Source of the DNA: Oehlia diaphana
Lineage: Eukaryota; Glomeromycota; Glomeromycetes; Glomerales; Glomeraceae
Direction of reading: 5' to 3'
Assembly (NCBI GenBank): GCA_003833135.1
Contig: QZLH01000101.1
Span: 83,420-147,419 of the forward strand
Length of the DNA stretch: 64,000 nucleotides
Below, in pieces: positions 46,314-59,282 of this stretch. Position 1 is the first letter of the stretch, and every line of letters begins with the position of its first letter. The notes below the pieces were generated by a model that saw nothing but the letters and a program-made list of their open reading frames with translations, was not told the DNA's origin and ran no database searches. Both the position numbers and the translations under genes were made by a program.

Positions 46314-48786
46314 TTTTTTTATTAATAATTTCCTTTCAAAATTTAACACATATACCCATTTATATATCTGAAAAAAAACTTTACGAATGCCCCTCATCTT
46401 TTTGGCGTAATGACCCTGCCTTATCAATTATTTAGTTATCCATCAACTCAAAAAAATATTCTAACATCATCTTCTTTTGTTTCCAAGTTTGGTAATTCTA
46501 TTTATAGAAATGATTTCTCTCTTTTACATCATAATTGTAGATCACTTATGAAATTTACGTTATATTTTCACATTTTACAAATTCAATTAACCAATTTCTC
46601 ACATAAACATTAGTACAAAATCAGAACGAGATAAATTTAAGGATTTGTAATGTGATGCAATGACGTTAAATCACTGGTATAACGCATAAGAATGACAAAA
46701 AATAATGTTTCTTCCATAGAGAAAAAAACAAATTCAAAAATTCCCATAATACAAAGGACAGAATCATTCACAGTTTTTACAATATTGTCTTTGAACCTAA
46801 TTCTACCTAAAATAACGCAGGCAATTAACAATAACAATTAATGAATCTTTGAATTCTTGAAAACAAAGTTTAATTTCACGAATATCACGTGATAATTTGC
46901 AATAACTAACGAATAACGACGCAAATATATCGTTCTTGACCTGTGTGACAGGACTAACTTGACTCGCGATAATATATTTTACAATAAGGTAAGATGATAG
47001 TCAAGTTCGATGCTTTATGCAGTAAATTTCATCTCACGTGACTTTTTGCCAGAGTTATGAGAAACTTGGAGTTATAGAAATTATCTTTTTACACTGAAAA
47101 TCAATGAACTAAATGATCACATAAATATGAGAATTTTTTTTAGCTAGTATCAATTATAAAATAATTACAATTGTTTACCAAAAATAAAATATCGTCAAAA
47201 AACTTATTAATTAGTTAATACCCTAAAAGTTTCGAATTCATAAAAAAGAAAGATTCTATCCGAGTTCCGACAGTCGATCTTTATGATTTTTAAATTTAGT
47301 ATGTGGGGATTCTCGAGAATTAAATCATTTTCGTAATACCTAAAAAGAATAATACATGCTATAAAACCAGTTTTTTTTTTAACAATTATGTATTAAATGA
47401 TTAATACACGTGTGTGAATATAAATTTTAAATGTCGATCTAAATCAACAAATTTTGATTTCCGGATAACCAATTTACAGCATATATATAGTAGTATTCCG
47501 TATTATTTATTCACCTTCATATTATAAATGATCATTTACTGTTTATGAAAAATATAATAATAAAAAATAACACCCTTTTGAATCTAGATCGAGATTTAAA
47601 ATTCCTAAATAAATATTCTGAATTATGGTATAACACAAGTAAATGATACACAGTGAAATTTGATATAATGGAACCATCCGTTCCATTAGTAGAATTTGTC
47701 AAATTTGTCAAAAATCCGTTATATCGAGAAATTCGGTATATCGAAGGTATTATTAATTATAGATTATGATAATCCGTTTAATCCGTTCCAGATCCCAATT
47801 CCGATATATCAAAACTTTTACTTATATTCCATTATATCAAGATTCCGGTATATCGAATTTCATTGTGTATAATTTTTAAATAAATATATAGATAAATAAA
47901 AGACGTTTATTTATTTATTAAATCTCGTTAAAATTTATTTATTTCACTTAAATAAACAAAAATTTTTGATGACTTTAGACCATTTATTAGGCCACAACTC
48001 TTAGGGTTTAAAAATAAAATTCTTATACCTTCAGTTTTTCGTATCATACTCAAAATTGTAAAGATTGTCATCTTAATTTAAATTGTGCATGAAAAAAGAT
48101 TAACATAACTTCATGATACAAAGCTTTTTAAAGTTATTTATATGCTGTATCTTATACTGTTTTGTTTAAAATACAAGTTTCTGAATTTACTTAAAACGTA
48201 TTAATTCATTAGTACACGACTACACGTGTGATCACTTTATTTTAATATGAAAGTTGTAAAATAAAAGAAATTTTTTAAAACGATACGTAAAATGGAAATT
48301 TGAAATCGATCTCCGAATAACTCATAATCATATTTGTATTTCCGCAAATAATAAAAAAAAAAAAAAGTATGACTTTTTGTTAATCATTCGTGAAAAATAT
48401 AATCCCGGAAAAATATTTTTTTATTTTTACTGCAATGTGCATGTCGGTGGTATATGAAAATTTGCAGATCTACTCAATTGCGTAAGATGGCGCGAGTATT
48501 ATACAACAAACCTATTAAAAAATGTAACCCTCCTGCGCAATTTCGAAACATAAATATTGTGCATTAAGGATTTCAATATACATATATAATAATATCATGA
48601 AACTTTAAATATATTATAGTTTGATTATCGGTTGAATATTAAGCAGAAACTTTATTTCGTCTACCGTAATTGCTAATATTACATTACATTTTTTTTTTTT
48701 TTTTTTTAATTATTTTAGTAAATAAATTATGAAAATGATATAAACGATAAATATTTCTTTATTTCGACTGAAACGTATAAATGACG
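46314..48786. other. Intergenic DNA upstream of the fusion gene
   Basis: It should hold the fusion-gene promoter (46314-46500) and includes CACGTG-like words (TCACGTGATAA about 46886, TCACGTGACTT about 47034). Apart from the MITE at 47649-47867 I see no gene. Confidence 0.5.
47649..47867. mobile_element. MITE with CACAGTGAAATT arms, TA target site
   Basis: The left arm CACAGTGAAATTTGATATAA and the reverse complement of the right end, CACAATGAAATTCGATATAC, differ at few positions. TA is on both sides (47647-47648, 47868-47869). The arms extend with TGGAA matches. 219 bp, repeated CGATATATC words inside, no ORF. Tc1/mariner-like non-autonomous element. Confidence 0.75.
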
Positions 48787-48923
48787 TTATTTCAATTGTG
48801 TTTGTGTCACTGTCTCAACTCCCTGGATTAGAGGATTGACTCCACTGTTGATATCATCCACGGTCAACTGATCCATAATTTCCAATTTCAAGTAAACGTA
48901 ACGAACGGTCAAAACTTGAGAAC
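48787..48923 (-). pseudogene. Orphan terminal exon of an unidentified gene
   Basis: From an acceptor (CAATACAG, just above 48923) the minus strand reads SQVLTVRYVYLKLEIMDQLT then VDDINSGVNPLIQGVETVTQ to a TAA at 48787-48789. Codon use is markedly less AT-biased than surrounding DNA. No matching upstream exon is visible in the next 1.5 kb, which is AT-rich with long poly-A tracts (49595-49679). It may be a 3' remnant of a deleted or misassembled gene, or a small gene starting at the internal ATG. I do not recognise the family. Confidence 0.45.
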
Positions 48924-49593
48924 CTGTATTGATGATAAAAGATATTGTACATAATTTATTAAATCTCTCTAAAACTATATTAGTAATATATCTTCTGATA
49001 CAAGATTAATGCTCATGATTATTTATTATTAATGATAAATAATCGATTAATAATCATTTATAATAACATTTTTTTTTTTTTTTTGAGTATGATTTTTATT
49101 TAATTTCTTTACAAGCTTACAAGTAATATTAATAAATAACATATAAAAATTCTATAATAACAATCAAAAGATAATATTTAAAATATAAAAAATAAGTTTT
49201 TTTAGTTTACATTTTATGGTTATATTTAAAATAATTTAATGCTGTCGATTTTGAATTTTCGAACTTATATGTTACAGTATATCGGTTGATTATTGATTCT
49301 CGAAAATTCAGACGAAATCATCTAAAAAAAAAAAAAAAAATTTTTATCTTAATATTTAAAATTGATAAGATAGATCTTCAGTTTCACATTGGAAATTCAG
49401 ATACGATATTGTTTATAATTCCGGAGTCGGAAAATCAATTTTAGGTACAATTCTGGATTCTAGAAAATATCAACTTTAAATCATTCGTATGTTAATGAAA
49501 AATTTTTATTATTTGTGATAAAAATTGAAATTGTTATCTGAATAAATCAAATTTTTTTTATTATTATTTTAAAAAAAAAAACTTCTATTTGAC

Positions 49594-49647
<54 letters not shown>

Positions 49648-49648
49648 A

Positions 49649-49681
<33 letters not shown>

Positions 49682-51538
49682 ACCCGTCCCAAAAAAAAAA
49701 ACCGGGGAATATCTACCTAATAAGGAAAAAACTTTTTTTTTGATGTAACAATAATAATTAGAACGGGGACTACTAAAACTGATCATCAACTTACACATAT
49801 TTATCTCTCCGAGATTGACAAACTTAAAAAATAAGGCCATAAAAGTTCTCACACAATACTCACAATACTATGGTACAACTGAATGATCACGAAAAGTAAA
49901 TTTAAAATAAAATCTTTTAACCGAACTTTTTTTTTTTTTTTTTAAACAAAGTATAATAAATTAATATCTATTAAAAAACCATAAAATTTTCCAAAATGAG
50001 AATATAATAATAATACTGTATTCACTCAACTTTGTTACGCAAAATTAATCATTGAATTCGTAATGTTACGCGTGGAGGAATGCATTTCAGATCTCCAATG
50101 AAAATTTTAAGATATTTTTAATCTGGAAGATACTATAATTAATATAACCTTTCTTTATTAATAATTATTAGCCAAATGACTTAATTTGAAAGTAAAATGA
50201 ATTTAGATGTCCGTTTAACGGATATACATATTTAAGGGTCAAGTGAGCAGAATGTGAAAATTATTTCAAATTTTATATATATCCGAGCCAATTATTTTAT
50301 ATAAAAATTTGTGAAAAAGATCCTGAGATGGTTGAGATAGCCAAAACCACAAATATTGATATTATTTAGTTAATTATTAAATTTTATTATATAAGCTTAT
50401 TTGATTTTTTATTTATTAAAAGTGATCAAAGTATCAGCATTACATAACAACTGTTAATATCGCGTGGTTATAACATAATTTATGATCACTAAGATTTTTG
50501 GTTTCTATGTATCATAAAATGAAACTTGGAGCGAACTCAAATGTTTTAATTAGCATACATTTATTTATTTACTTAGCAAACATTTACTTAGCATGCATAC
50601 TGGCTGGTCATAAAGGAAACATCTGAAGATGTTGAATAAATTTCAGATTCAGATTATTACCAGTTAATTACAGTATGTTCTAAATATTATCTAAGTAACA
50701 TTTAATAAATAAAAATAATTTTCCAAATAAAAAATATCAATTCGTATAATACTTTAAGATTGGACGTTGATTTGATGAGTCCCTATTGATGCACATCATT
50801 ATTTAATAGTAATCAATAAAAAGGACATGATTTACGAAGATCATTGTTAAAAAAACTTGTTTCTCCGTTGCATCTTCCGTATAAAGTAATGATATTATTA
50901 AGCATTTGTGGGCCCTCAATATCGAATAGAATTAAATATTTTTTTCTTGTGTAACAATTGTTTTACAATTAAAAAAAATTTACATTCGTTCATAAAGGAC
51001 AACAAGACGAGAAATAAAACTAATTGGGAAATGATTTAATTAACTGGAAAAATTAAAACCTGAATTTTAAAAAAAAATAAGGGACCAGATTTTTATACAT
51101 AACAGATACAGTACCGATACGGTTAGATTGTGGCATTTGTAATAAAGATTACCTTCTTTGTTGGCGTATGTAATACAATAGGGTAAATTGTGGCATTGCG
51201 TCTGTTTATGAAATACATATAACGGTTATGCACCTTTATTCTATTTAAAAGTATGTTTTTTGTCCACACACGGAATATTTGGATGTAACAGGATTTTTTG
51301 GTCCTAATTTCTCGATTCAAATGTATTAGGTAAAGTTTTAGGTAATTGACCATTGATGAACGACTTGCACAACCAGATGGCTTATTAATAAAGTAATGAT
51401 CATTAGTCATATCGGAGTTAACCACCGCTAATAGGATAAAGCTTATTCGTAATTTCGTAAAATGGAAAGAAAGTTATCATGAAATAAAAATTTGCTACTT
51501 CGTAGCAATTCATGCGCATAATTATAAAAATAAAAAAG

Positions 51539-51580
<42 letters not shown>

Positions 51581-51899
51581 CTGAGTAATATATTACTTAA
51601 GAATCTGTATCACATGATTCACATGATTTTACTTTTTTTTGACATGATAATCAATAGAGGATAGCATAGTGTAGGATAATTTATTAAAATAATTAAAATC
51701 GTCTCTTTCTTTGAACGTACTTACTATATTCATCAAGTAAGTTTTTTAATTGGTAAATAATTAGTAAATTAATTACACATATATATACTCATAATACATT
51801 ATAATTTCCCCCTTCGACATTATTTTATTTTTATTTCACTTCATTTTATTTTATTTTACTTTATTTTTTTTTTTTTTTTCTTAAACAATTTTATTAACA
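48924..51899. other. Intergenic DNA with long poly-A tracts
   Basis: Poly-A tracts at 49595-49646, 49651-49679 and 51540-51577 are long enough to mark assembly-difficult junctions. The minus-strand open frame at 51123-51425 has no recognisable domain. The promoter of the first methyltransferase gene is just upstream of 51900, in a run of TTTTATTTTA. Confidence 0.5.
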
Positions 51900-53102
51900 A
51901 TGGGAAATATATTTTCGAACAACAAAAAGAAAAGTTATTCGAGACGTGAAATAAAAAAAATGGAAAAAGAACCATTAAAATATTTTTTTCCAAATTTTGT
52001 AAAGGATACAGATATAATGGTCATTTTTCATTTTCTCGAGTGTTACCTTTTCCAAAATTTGTTTAGTTCACCAATTGAAAATAATTTGCTTAATGAATGT
52101 AAAGTTTTAGATGTTGGGTAATTAAATAAATTTTTTTTTTTTTTTTCTTTTTTTCTTTTTTACTTTTATTTCATTATTCTAATTTTATTATATAAAAGAT
52201 GCGGACCAGGAACTTGGTTACTTGATTTAGCAGCAACTTATAGTTCAGCAAGGTTCTTTGGGATCGACTTGTTTCCTATATTCCCAAGAGAAGTAAGTAA
52301 TGAATACTAAAAAAAAAAAAAAAAACAATTAGCAAAATTTGTGACACTAACATATAATTAATTAATCATTAGATTAAACCAAGTAATGTGGAATTTAGAC
52401 AAGGAGATGTTTTGAACACACTTCCTTATGATGATGATACGTTTGACTACGTTCATCAAGCGAATATGTTAAGTGTCTTTACAATAGAAGAATGGTTTTT
52501 TGTTATACAAGAATTAATTAGGTAAATTTTCTTAAATAATTTTCAAAGATTTTACTTCTTTTTTATTTACTTATTATTATTTTCGAAAATCAGAGTATGT
52601 AAACCAGGTGGTTATATAGAATTCTCAGAACCAGAATTAGCAGTAAAAACAGGGCCAGTACTTTCAAGGTTCTATGATGCATGTAAGTTAAAAAAAAAAA
52701 TAAAATAAAAGAATTTCTTAAAATATTTTAAATTTAATTAATTTATTTTGTTTTCTTTTTTTCCTACCTGTAGTGGTTACATTAAGTGATTCTCGTAATG
52801 TAAAAATTCGAATTTCTAATGAAATAATCAAAATTCTAGTATCATTATCAACAGTGAGAAATGTAGATTATAAAAAATCTACAGTAACGTTAGGCGCTAA
52901 AAAAGGAGGAAACGCAGGACAGGCGTATATGGATATACATGATGGATATTTTCTAAATGACCCTATGCCTGAAACTTTGTGTAAATTCATGGGGACTACA
53001 AAAGAAGGATATTTGAAATTATTTAAAGAAGCTAAAAAAGAAGTTAATGAAATTTTTGCGCCTGATTGTGAAATATATAGAATATGGTGTCAAAAGATAT
53101 GA
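51900..53102 (+). CDS. Class I SAM-dependent methyltransferase, copy 1 (292 aa)
   Basis: Five exons: 51900-52117, 52199-52292, 52373-52521, 52594-52682, 52774-53102; 879 bases, in frame. Start ATG 51900 gives MGNIFS, a good N-myristoylation pattern (Gly2, Ser6). SAM-binding motif I spans the exon 1/2 join as VLDVGCGPGTWLLDLA, followed by FFGIDLFPIFP (motif II), FRQGDVLNTLPYDDDTFDYV and VCKPGGYIEFSEPEL (post-I motifs). The C-terminal exon has GGNAGQAYMDIHDGYFLND and ends EIYRIWCQK. The layout resembles fungal LaeA/UMTA-like small methyltransferases; substrate unknown. It is tandem with the copy at 54002-55289, with identical intron positions. Myristoylation would place the enzyme at membranes; this is inference from the motif. 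Confidence 0.88.
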
Positions 53103-53137
53103 GATAAAAAAAAAGGTTCTCACGATTTTTTTTTTTA

Positions 53138-53255
53138 ATGATGATCTCGGTGTTTTATAATTTAAGAAAAAATTTTCGTTTTTTTGTAGATTAAAAAAAA
53201 AAATTCTAGAGCTAGATTCTTATTATAATTATATTATTACTTAAAAAAATTTTAA
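53138..53255 (+). repeat. 3' flank repeat, copy 1
   Basis: From ATGATGATCTCGGTGTTTTA onward about 117 bases match 55391-55507 with only a poly-A length difference. It lies 36 bases after the stop of methyltransferase copy 1. A poly-A tract follows at 53402-53452. Confidence 0.9.
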
Positions 53256-53400
53256 AATTTTAAAAATTCAATATTCCTGGTGACTGTAATTTTTTTAATT
53301 TTTTAATAAATTATATTATATATATAAATTATATTTATTATATTAAAATCAAATATTCAATATTTTGTACCGTCAATATTCGGCCAGTTATTTGATTCTC

Positions 53401-53454
<54 letters not shown>

Positions 53455-54001
53455 GAACCACAAATCCCGGATTTTCTTTCGATCAATAAGAATTAAATTT
53501 TATTCCCGAAATTTATATAAAGATAAGATTTTTTGATGAATAATTAATTCGTAATACAAACAAACGAACGGAACGTTTCACTACTTTTTTTGGTTGGGTA
53601 CATCGGAATAGCTTTTAACCAATAAAAAAAATTTTTTACTTATCGGATATTAGCGACAAAATTAGAAAAATTAGAATTTAAAATGAGGGGTATGACTATT
53701 ACATGACCATTTACATGATCATTTCGTAAAGAGTAACTCGTCGCACGGTCTTGATCAGTAATTGCTTAGCGACTTGGTACATCAATAAAAAAAATAAAAA
53801 CCTAGACCCGGTCAGATTTTCAAATATATAATCATACAGTATATTATTTATATGCATATCAGATATATATAATATATATATATATATAATTTATAAATAT
53901 AAATAAATATTTATTTATATATGTATGATATATGATCATACTCATATATATATGAAGATTTTTTTTTTAAAAAAAAATATAAGTAATCGACATAAAAAAC
54001 A
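53256..54001. promoter_or_regulatory. Spacer and promoter of methyltransferase copy 2
   Basis: Contains the long poly-A tract 53402-53452, GGTTGGGTACATCGGAATAG (53592) and a TATATATA-rich stretch at 53862-53955 shortly before the ATG at 54002. No gene. Confidence 0.45.
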
Positions 54002-55289
54002 ATGGGAAATAGTATCCTTTCAACATTAAATAAAACTCGCAAAATGAAGAGAGGTTCATCGTCAAAATCTTCCAAATCGTCAAAATCCAAGGAAAACAAC
54101 AATACTTGTCAAAATGAACAAAAACAACTCCAATATTATCTCCCAAATCATGTGAAAGATACCGATATAATGGTTATATTACATTTTCTTGCACGTTATC
54201 TTTTTCAAAGTATTTTCAGTGCACCAATTGAACATAATTTCTCCCAAGAAGATTATAAAGTCTTGGACGTTGGGTAAATATAATATAATAAAACTTAAAA
54301 AATTTTATTTTATAAAAAAATTTATTTTAATATTATAATTCTTTTTTTATTTTCATATCTATGATAGATGCGGTCCAGGCACTTGGTTATTGGAATTGGC
54401 GACAGTTCATAAATTTCCAAAATTCTTTGGACTTGATTTATTTCCCATATATCCGTCAGAAGTAAGTATATGAGAAACATTGTTAATGTAATGTAAACAA
54501 AAAGAAATTAACATTATATATTATATTTTTCATTAGATTAAACCTGATAATGTAGAATTTATACAAGGAGATATTTTGAAAGGACTTCCTTTCAGTGACA
54601 ACACTTTTGATTACGTTCATCAAGGGAATATGTTAAGTGTATTTACTTTTGAAGAATGGCATTCTGCTATACAAGAATTAATTAGGTAAATTTCCCCCCC
54701 CCCCAAAAAAATGGTTTGCGAAAATTTTATTTTCTTTTTACTTATTATATAAATTTATTGATTCTTTTTAGAGTATGTAAACCGGGTGGTTATATAGAAT
54801 TCACTGAACCTGAACTAGCAACAAATACAGGACCAATACTTACAAGATTTTATGACGCACGTAAGTTAAAGAAATTTATTTACTCGAATAATTATATATA
54901 TATATATATTTACTTAATTAAATTATTTATTTTATTTGTCCTTTTTTTCTCTTGTAGTAATCACATTAAGCGATTCTCGTAATGTAAAAATTCGAATTTC
55001 TAAAGAAATAATCAAAATTCTTGAATCATCACCAACAGTAAAAAATGTAGATTATAAGATTGCTACAGTATCATTAGGAACTAAAAAAGGAGGGAACGCT
55101 GGGCAAGCATATATGGAAGTACATGATGGATATTTTTTAAATGACCCTATGCCTGAAACTATGTGTAAATTTATGGATCTTTCACAAGAAGAATATTTAA
55201 AATTATTTAAAGATGCCAAAAATGAAGTTGAAACTGGTGTTGCACCTGATTGTGACCTATATAGAATATGGTGCCAAAAAGCACAATAA
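54002..55289 (+). CDS. Class I SAM-dependent methyltransferase, copy 2 (311 aa)
   Basis: Five exons: 54002-54273, 54368-54461, 54537-54685, 54772-54860, 54958-55289; 936 bases, in frame, each internal exon the same length as in copy 1. The N terminus (MGNSILSTLNKTRKMK) keeps MGN but lacks Ser at position 6, and adds a Ser/Lys-rich insert. Motif I is VLDVGCGPGTWLLELA, followed by FFGLDLFPIYP, FIQGDILKGLPFSDNTFDYV, VCKPGGYIEFTEPEL and GGNAGQAYMEVHDGYFLND. It encodes the same predicted enzyme type as copy 1, whose sequence it resembles throughout (about 80% or more by eye in the last exon), so it is a tandem duplicate. Differences cluster at the N terminus, suggesting altered localisation or regulation rather than loss of catalysis. 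Confidence 0.88.
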
Positions 55290-55390
55290 AACAAATAAAT
55301 ATGCTTAGAAATAATGGTTCGGTTATTAGGTTAGACATTTATTCAGCAAAAAAAAAAAAAAAAAAAAAAAATATTATTATTTTTTTTTTT

Positions 55391-55507
55391 ATGATGATCT
55401 CGGTGTTTTATAATTTAAGAAAAAATTTTCGTTTTTTTGTAGATTAAAAAAAAAATTCTAGAGCTAGATTCTTATTATAATTATATTATTACTTAAAAAA
55501 ATTTTAA
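55391..55507 (+). repeat. 3' flank repeat, copy 2, cut by gap
   Basis: Matches 53138-53255 and runs straight into the N run. The gap ends in poly-A (55840-55864), as the first flank does at 53402-53452, so the duplicated unit probably includes that tract. Confidence 0.9.
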
Positions 55508-55839
55508 NNNNNNNNNNNNNNNNNNNNNNNNNNNNNNNNNNNNNNNNNNNNNNNNNNNNNNNNNNNNNNNNNNNNNNNNNNNNNNNNNNNNNNNNNNNNN
55601 NNNNNNNNNNNNNNNNNNNNNNNNNNNNNNNNNNNNNNNNNNNNNNNNNNNNNNNNNNNNNNNNNNNNNNNNNNNNNNNNNNNNNNNNNNNNNNNNNNNN
55701 NNNNNNNNNNNNNNNNNNNNNNNNNNNNNNNNNNNNNNNNNNNNNNNNNNNNNNNNNNNNNNNNNNNNNNNNNNNNNNNNNNNNNNNNNNNNNNNNNNNN
55801 NNNNNNNNNNNNNNNNNNNNNNNNNNNNNNNNNNNNNNN
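55508..55839. other. Assembly gap (332 N)
   Basis: Unsequenced bases within the repeated 3' flank of methyltransferase copy 2. Confidence 1.
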
Positions 55840-55864
55840 AAAAAAAAAAAAAAAAAAAAAAAAA

Positions 55865-57770
55865 TATTAGTAATATTGTTTTCACACGATGAATAATTAT
55901 TATTTACCCTTGTTTACTTTTGTTTTTTATTGATTAAAAGACGATAATTACTGTAGTAAAAAATCTAAGATAGAAATTATAAATAATATATGCTAGACCT
56001 TGAAGGTTTATTACCAAATATAGTTTCACCTAATGAAAATTTGTAAAGTTGTTTTACATAATAAAACACAATTAACTTTTTTTAAATATAAGATAGTGCC
56101 TACATACGATAAAATCAATAACTTTTTGCCGAGAATCGCTAAAAATCGTCTATTGTATGACATAAACCTATTAACTATTAAAATCAACTTTTTGTTCACG
56201 TGGAAATAAAATTTATGCATGCAAGATGCATTATGCACTATTAATTAATTTATTCCATCAAATAAAAGAAATTTCAAACTCGTAAAAATAATTATACGCT
56301 TCTTTTTAATTTCCTTTTCCCTCTCTTTTATTATTATTACTAAAATTATTATTACTATTTTTTAAATTTTCTATATATTTATTTATTGAAGTTTAATGTA
56401 ATGGAAAATTCCCGAAGTTGTAATTTTTACACCAATGAAAAAATTACTAACCTTGTATTTTATCAATATTTTGCTGCTACAAAACATTATATTATAATAA
56501 ATAGGATAACAACCAAGGGAAAACAATGATCCCGTTAACTCTTAAATGTTCCACGGATGAAGTAAGAACCATCTGAAGATATCGTCTTGGTAATATAAAG
56601 TCGCCAATGGATATAACGAACCTGCCGTTTCAAGTGTTTTGGTTCGGTATATGGTGAATCCACTATATGATATTCATATTACATACCGAACTGTTCGGTA
56701 TAGCAGCATATAATATTTAAAGTTCGGATGATATCATAACACTATTTTTTTATTTGAAATTTATGTGCAGCTATTAAAATGAAAATAATTTTCCGATAAC
56801 GTCCATTCACTAATTAAAGTCACGTATACTAAATATGTAACTGATATATTAAAATGCGGTATATAACTATCATTATAAAAAAATCGGTTCTGTGAAACTT
56901 GGTTGTTTTCGGTACAAACAAGTTCGTTCGACTGTATATCAACCGATAATTTTATTGGTGGAACTGTTTTAATTGTTTTGTAATTCGATAATAACAGCTC
57001 ATTAAAAAAGGTTATGATTATTAATATATCATCTTGACCTTATTTTTGTCACTTCTTTTCATTCATATCTCTCAAAACTCGATCAGTAATATAGCACAAC
57101 AATCATTGTTCAAATAATCAAATAATCTGTCATGTGATATTTTAGTACATACATAATTTATATAATTCCGGCAAGCAGATAAAATTACGGACTGTGTTTC
57201 AGCCCACACTAGTATGACCATTTGGAGAATAACAACCCATACATATGGTACATATTAGAGTTGAATTGAGAAACGCTTCCAAAGGTGTCAGAACAAAGGT
57301 CTGAAAGAAATTGAAGTAGCTTATTCATTATTGTTAAATCTTTTTTTTTTTTTAACGTTGATAATGAATTCGCATCCATTTAGAGTAAAAAAATAAAAGA
57401 TGAGATGATAAGTGATAGGAGAAACATTTTGGAAATAACCACTAATTCTAATATTCACGTTGACTTATTTTTGATGAGTAAATAATGCGTAGGAAATTTT
57501 TTTGAAAGGTACAGTATTTTTTTTTTTCTATTCAAGATTTTAATAATTAAGTACTGCATCAAAAAGATTATAAAGTTTGGTGAAGGGTAAAATATTTGAC
57601 AATAGTCTTAGAAAGAGAATTTAAAAATTTTTTTCAACTGTTGTTAGAAATCACTATATTTACTATATTTATACTCATATACAATATATTAGAAGCTGCT
57701 GTTAAATAAACCGTAATCTTAATAAATATCATTTTCATTAAAATTGAATCATCTGCTATTATACATATAT
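55865..57770. other. Intergenic DNA, possible TTCGGTAT element
   Basis: Between about 56600 and 56960 several TTCGGTAT/ATACCGAA words and CAATGGATATAACGAACC near 56610 recall Tc1/pogo-type inverted-repeat ends, but I cannot fix boundaries. No gene elsewhere. Confidence 0.35.
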
Positions 57771-57789
57771 CATAGTATTATTTATAAAT

Positions 57790-58470
57790 TTTTTTAATAT
57801 GTAATTTGCAAGAGACCGGGCCTGAAGAAACCTGATTGGTTTTTGAAGCTTGAGATGTAGGTGGGAGCTTATCCTGGCATCTGGTATTTTTTTTTGGGAC
57901 AGACCCTCGACTTTTCTCAAGCGGGACTTTAGGTCTCACTTTTTCTATATTTTTGCATCCAGAATATGAATTGGGATTTTTTAATTCCATATTAGCATAG
58001 CCAGATCCACTGAAATAAATCCGGAATAATTTGGATTTGAGGCTTAGTAAACTTTGAAATAGAATCTATGCTATAACAGGTAAAACTTGATATTCTTAAT
58101 TCTATTTACTCCTATCTTTTTAAAATAGTTTATAAATCTTTATTGCTCTTTGAGTTCTTTTACATAAAGTTTCCAATGTTATTCCAGAAAGATGCTTTAT
58201 TATATCCTGAAATAAATTATTTCCTTGCCATCTGATCTGAAACATTATTTCTGCCAATAATTTCTTGAACACTTTCTTCAAACTTTTTCCTATATGAATG
58301 GTGACATGAAATCTCTTTTTATTTAATCTATATAATGTTTTTTCCCTTCAATACTCACTTTTAGAAATAAATGAGCAATCATAACTTCTATTATCATATC
58401 AGTTGTAAGCTTCTGATTTTTATTAATAACTTGGATATCATCTTCATCTATCAACTCTGAAGTCACTTTT
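57790..58470 (-). pseudogene. Relic of a repeated ORF, unknown family
   Basis: Read downward: LIDEDDIQVINKNQKLTTDM and IIEVMIAHLFLKV (about 58465-58365), a possible 32-bp intron or frame break, LYRLNKKRFHVTIHIGKSLK then FKKLLAEIMFQIRWQGNNLF and QDIIKHLSGITLETLCKRTQ (about 58330-58150). After a stop there is a Lys/Ser/Pro-rich piece, NPNSYSGCKNIEKVRPKVPL to SGPVSCKLHIKKI (57985-57785). The blocks read like an ordinary protein but are broken by stops. I do not recognise the family; repeat surroundings suggest a transposon-linked or multicopy gene. Confidence 0.4.
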
Positions 58471-58987
58471 TATATAAAAATCTTGGGCTATTAAATAATC
58501 AGGAAAAACTTTATTTTTCTGAATAATAATTGAAATAATACATTTGGTATCATTTTTCCTAATGATAGTAAACTGCTTATATTATTTAATTCTGCAGAAT
58601 TATTAGATTTTTTAGAAGTATAAAGGAAATATTTTAAGAAATTGAATGCTTACCCTGATCTTAGCTAAATATGGATATCAAAACTGAAACCTCCCAAAAC
58701 TCTTTAGATTTTAATATATTTGAAACATAGTTTCAGAAATGCATTTTTTTCAAATTCTAATTCCTAAATAAATTTATTAAACTCATCATTAATTTCAAAT
58801 TGTTTATTTACCACTAGATTATTTTTAAACACTAATTTCAAATCAAATACTTTTGAAATTTCTAGTAATTCTTGAAGTAGAATTTGCTTATCATTATCAG
58901 ATAAATATGTTCATAATCATTTCTTCCATTTGCTTTTCATTATATTTATCAATTTCATATTTTTTAATATAATGATAATATATATGC

Positions 58988-59282
58988 TGCTCAAATTATT
59001 TTGGAATATCATAATTATAATTTGGAATGCCTAATTCATTCAGTTTATATATAATTTACTATATAAAGTGCCAAAATAATTTGGAATGCTGTTAAAGATG
59101 TTAGGCCTTAATTATTTCTTAAAAAATTTTGAATTATGACTATAAGATTTTATAGTCTTAATTAATTACAGTATATAAAATTTTGTATTATAACATATTT
59201 TTGAATTACGGCTAATATTTTTAGATGCTATAATTGAATTTGGAATTTTACTATAATTATAGCAGCTAAAATAATTTGGGCA
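58988..59282. mobile_element. MITE-like element with AAATTATTTT arms
   Basis: TGCTCAAATTATTTT at the left and AAAATAATTTGGGCA at the right are inverted matches (14 of 15). The interior repeats CCAAAATAATTTGGAATG. ATATATAT adjoins both ends, so no diagnostic target duplication. About 295 bp. Confidence 0.5.

Noticed and set aside
51123..51425. 100-codon minus-strand frame as a gene
   Set aside because: No recognisable domain, no splice context, and composition like the surrounding intergenic DNA.
55493..55885. 130-codon minus-strand frame
   Set aside because: It spans the second N gap and poly-A sequence.
56600..56960. A complete Tc1/pogo-type element
   Set aside because: TTCGGTAT and ATAACGAACC words are suggestive, but no pair of matching ends or target duplication could be placed.
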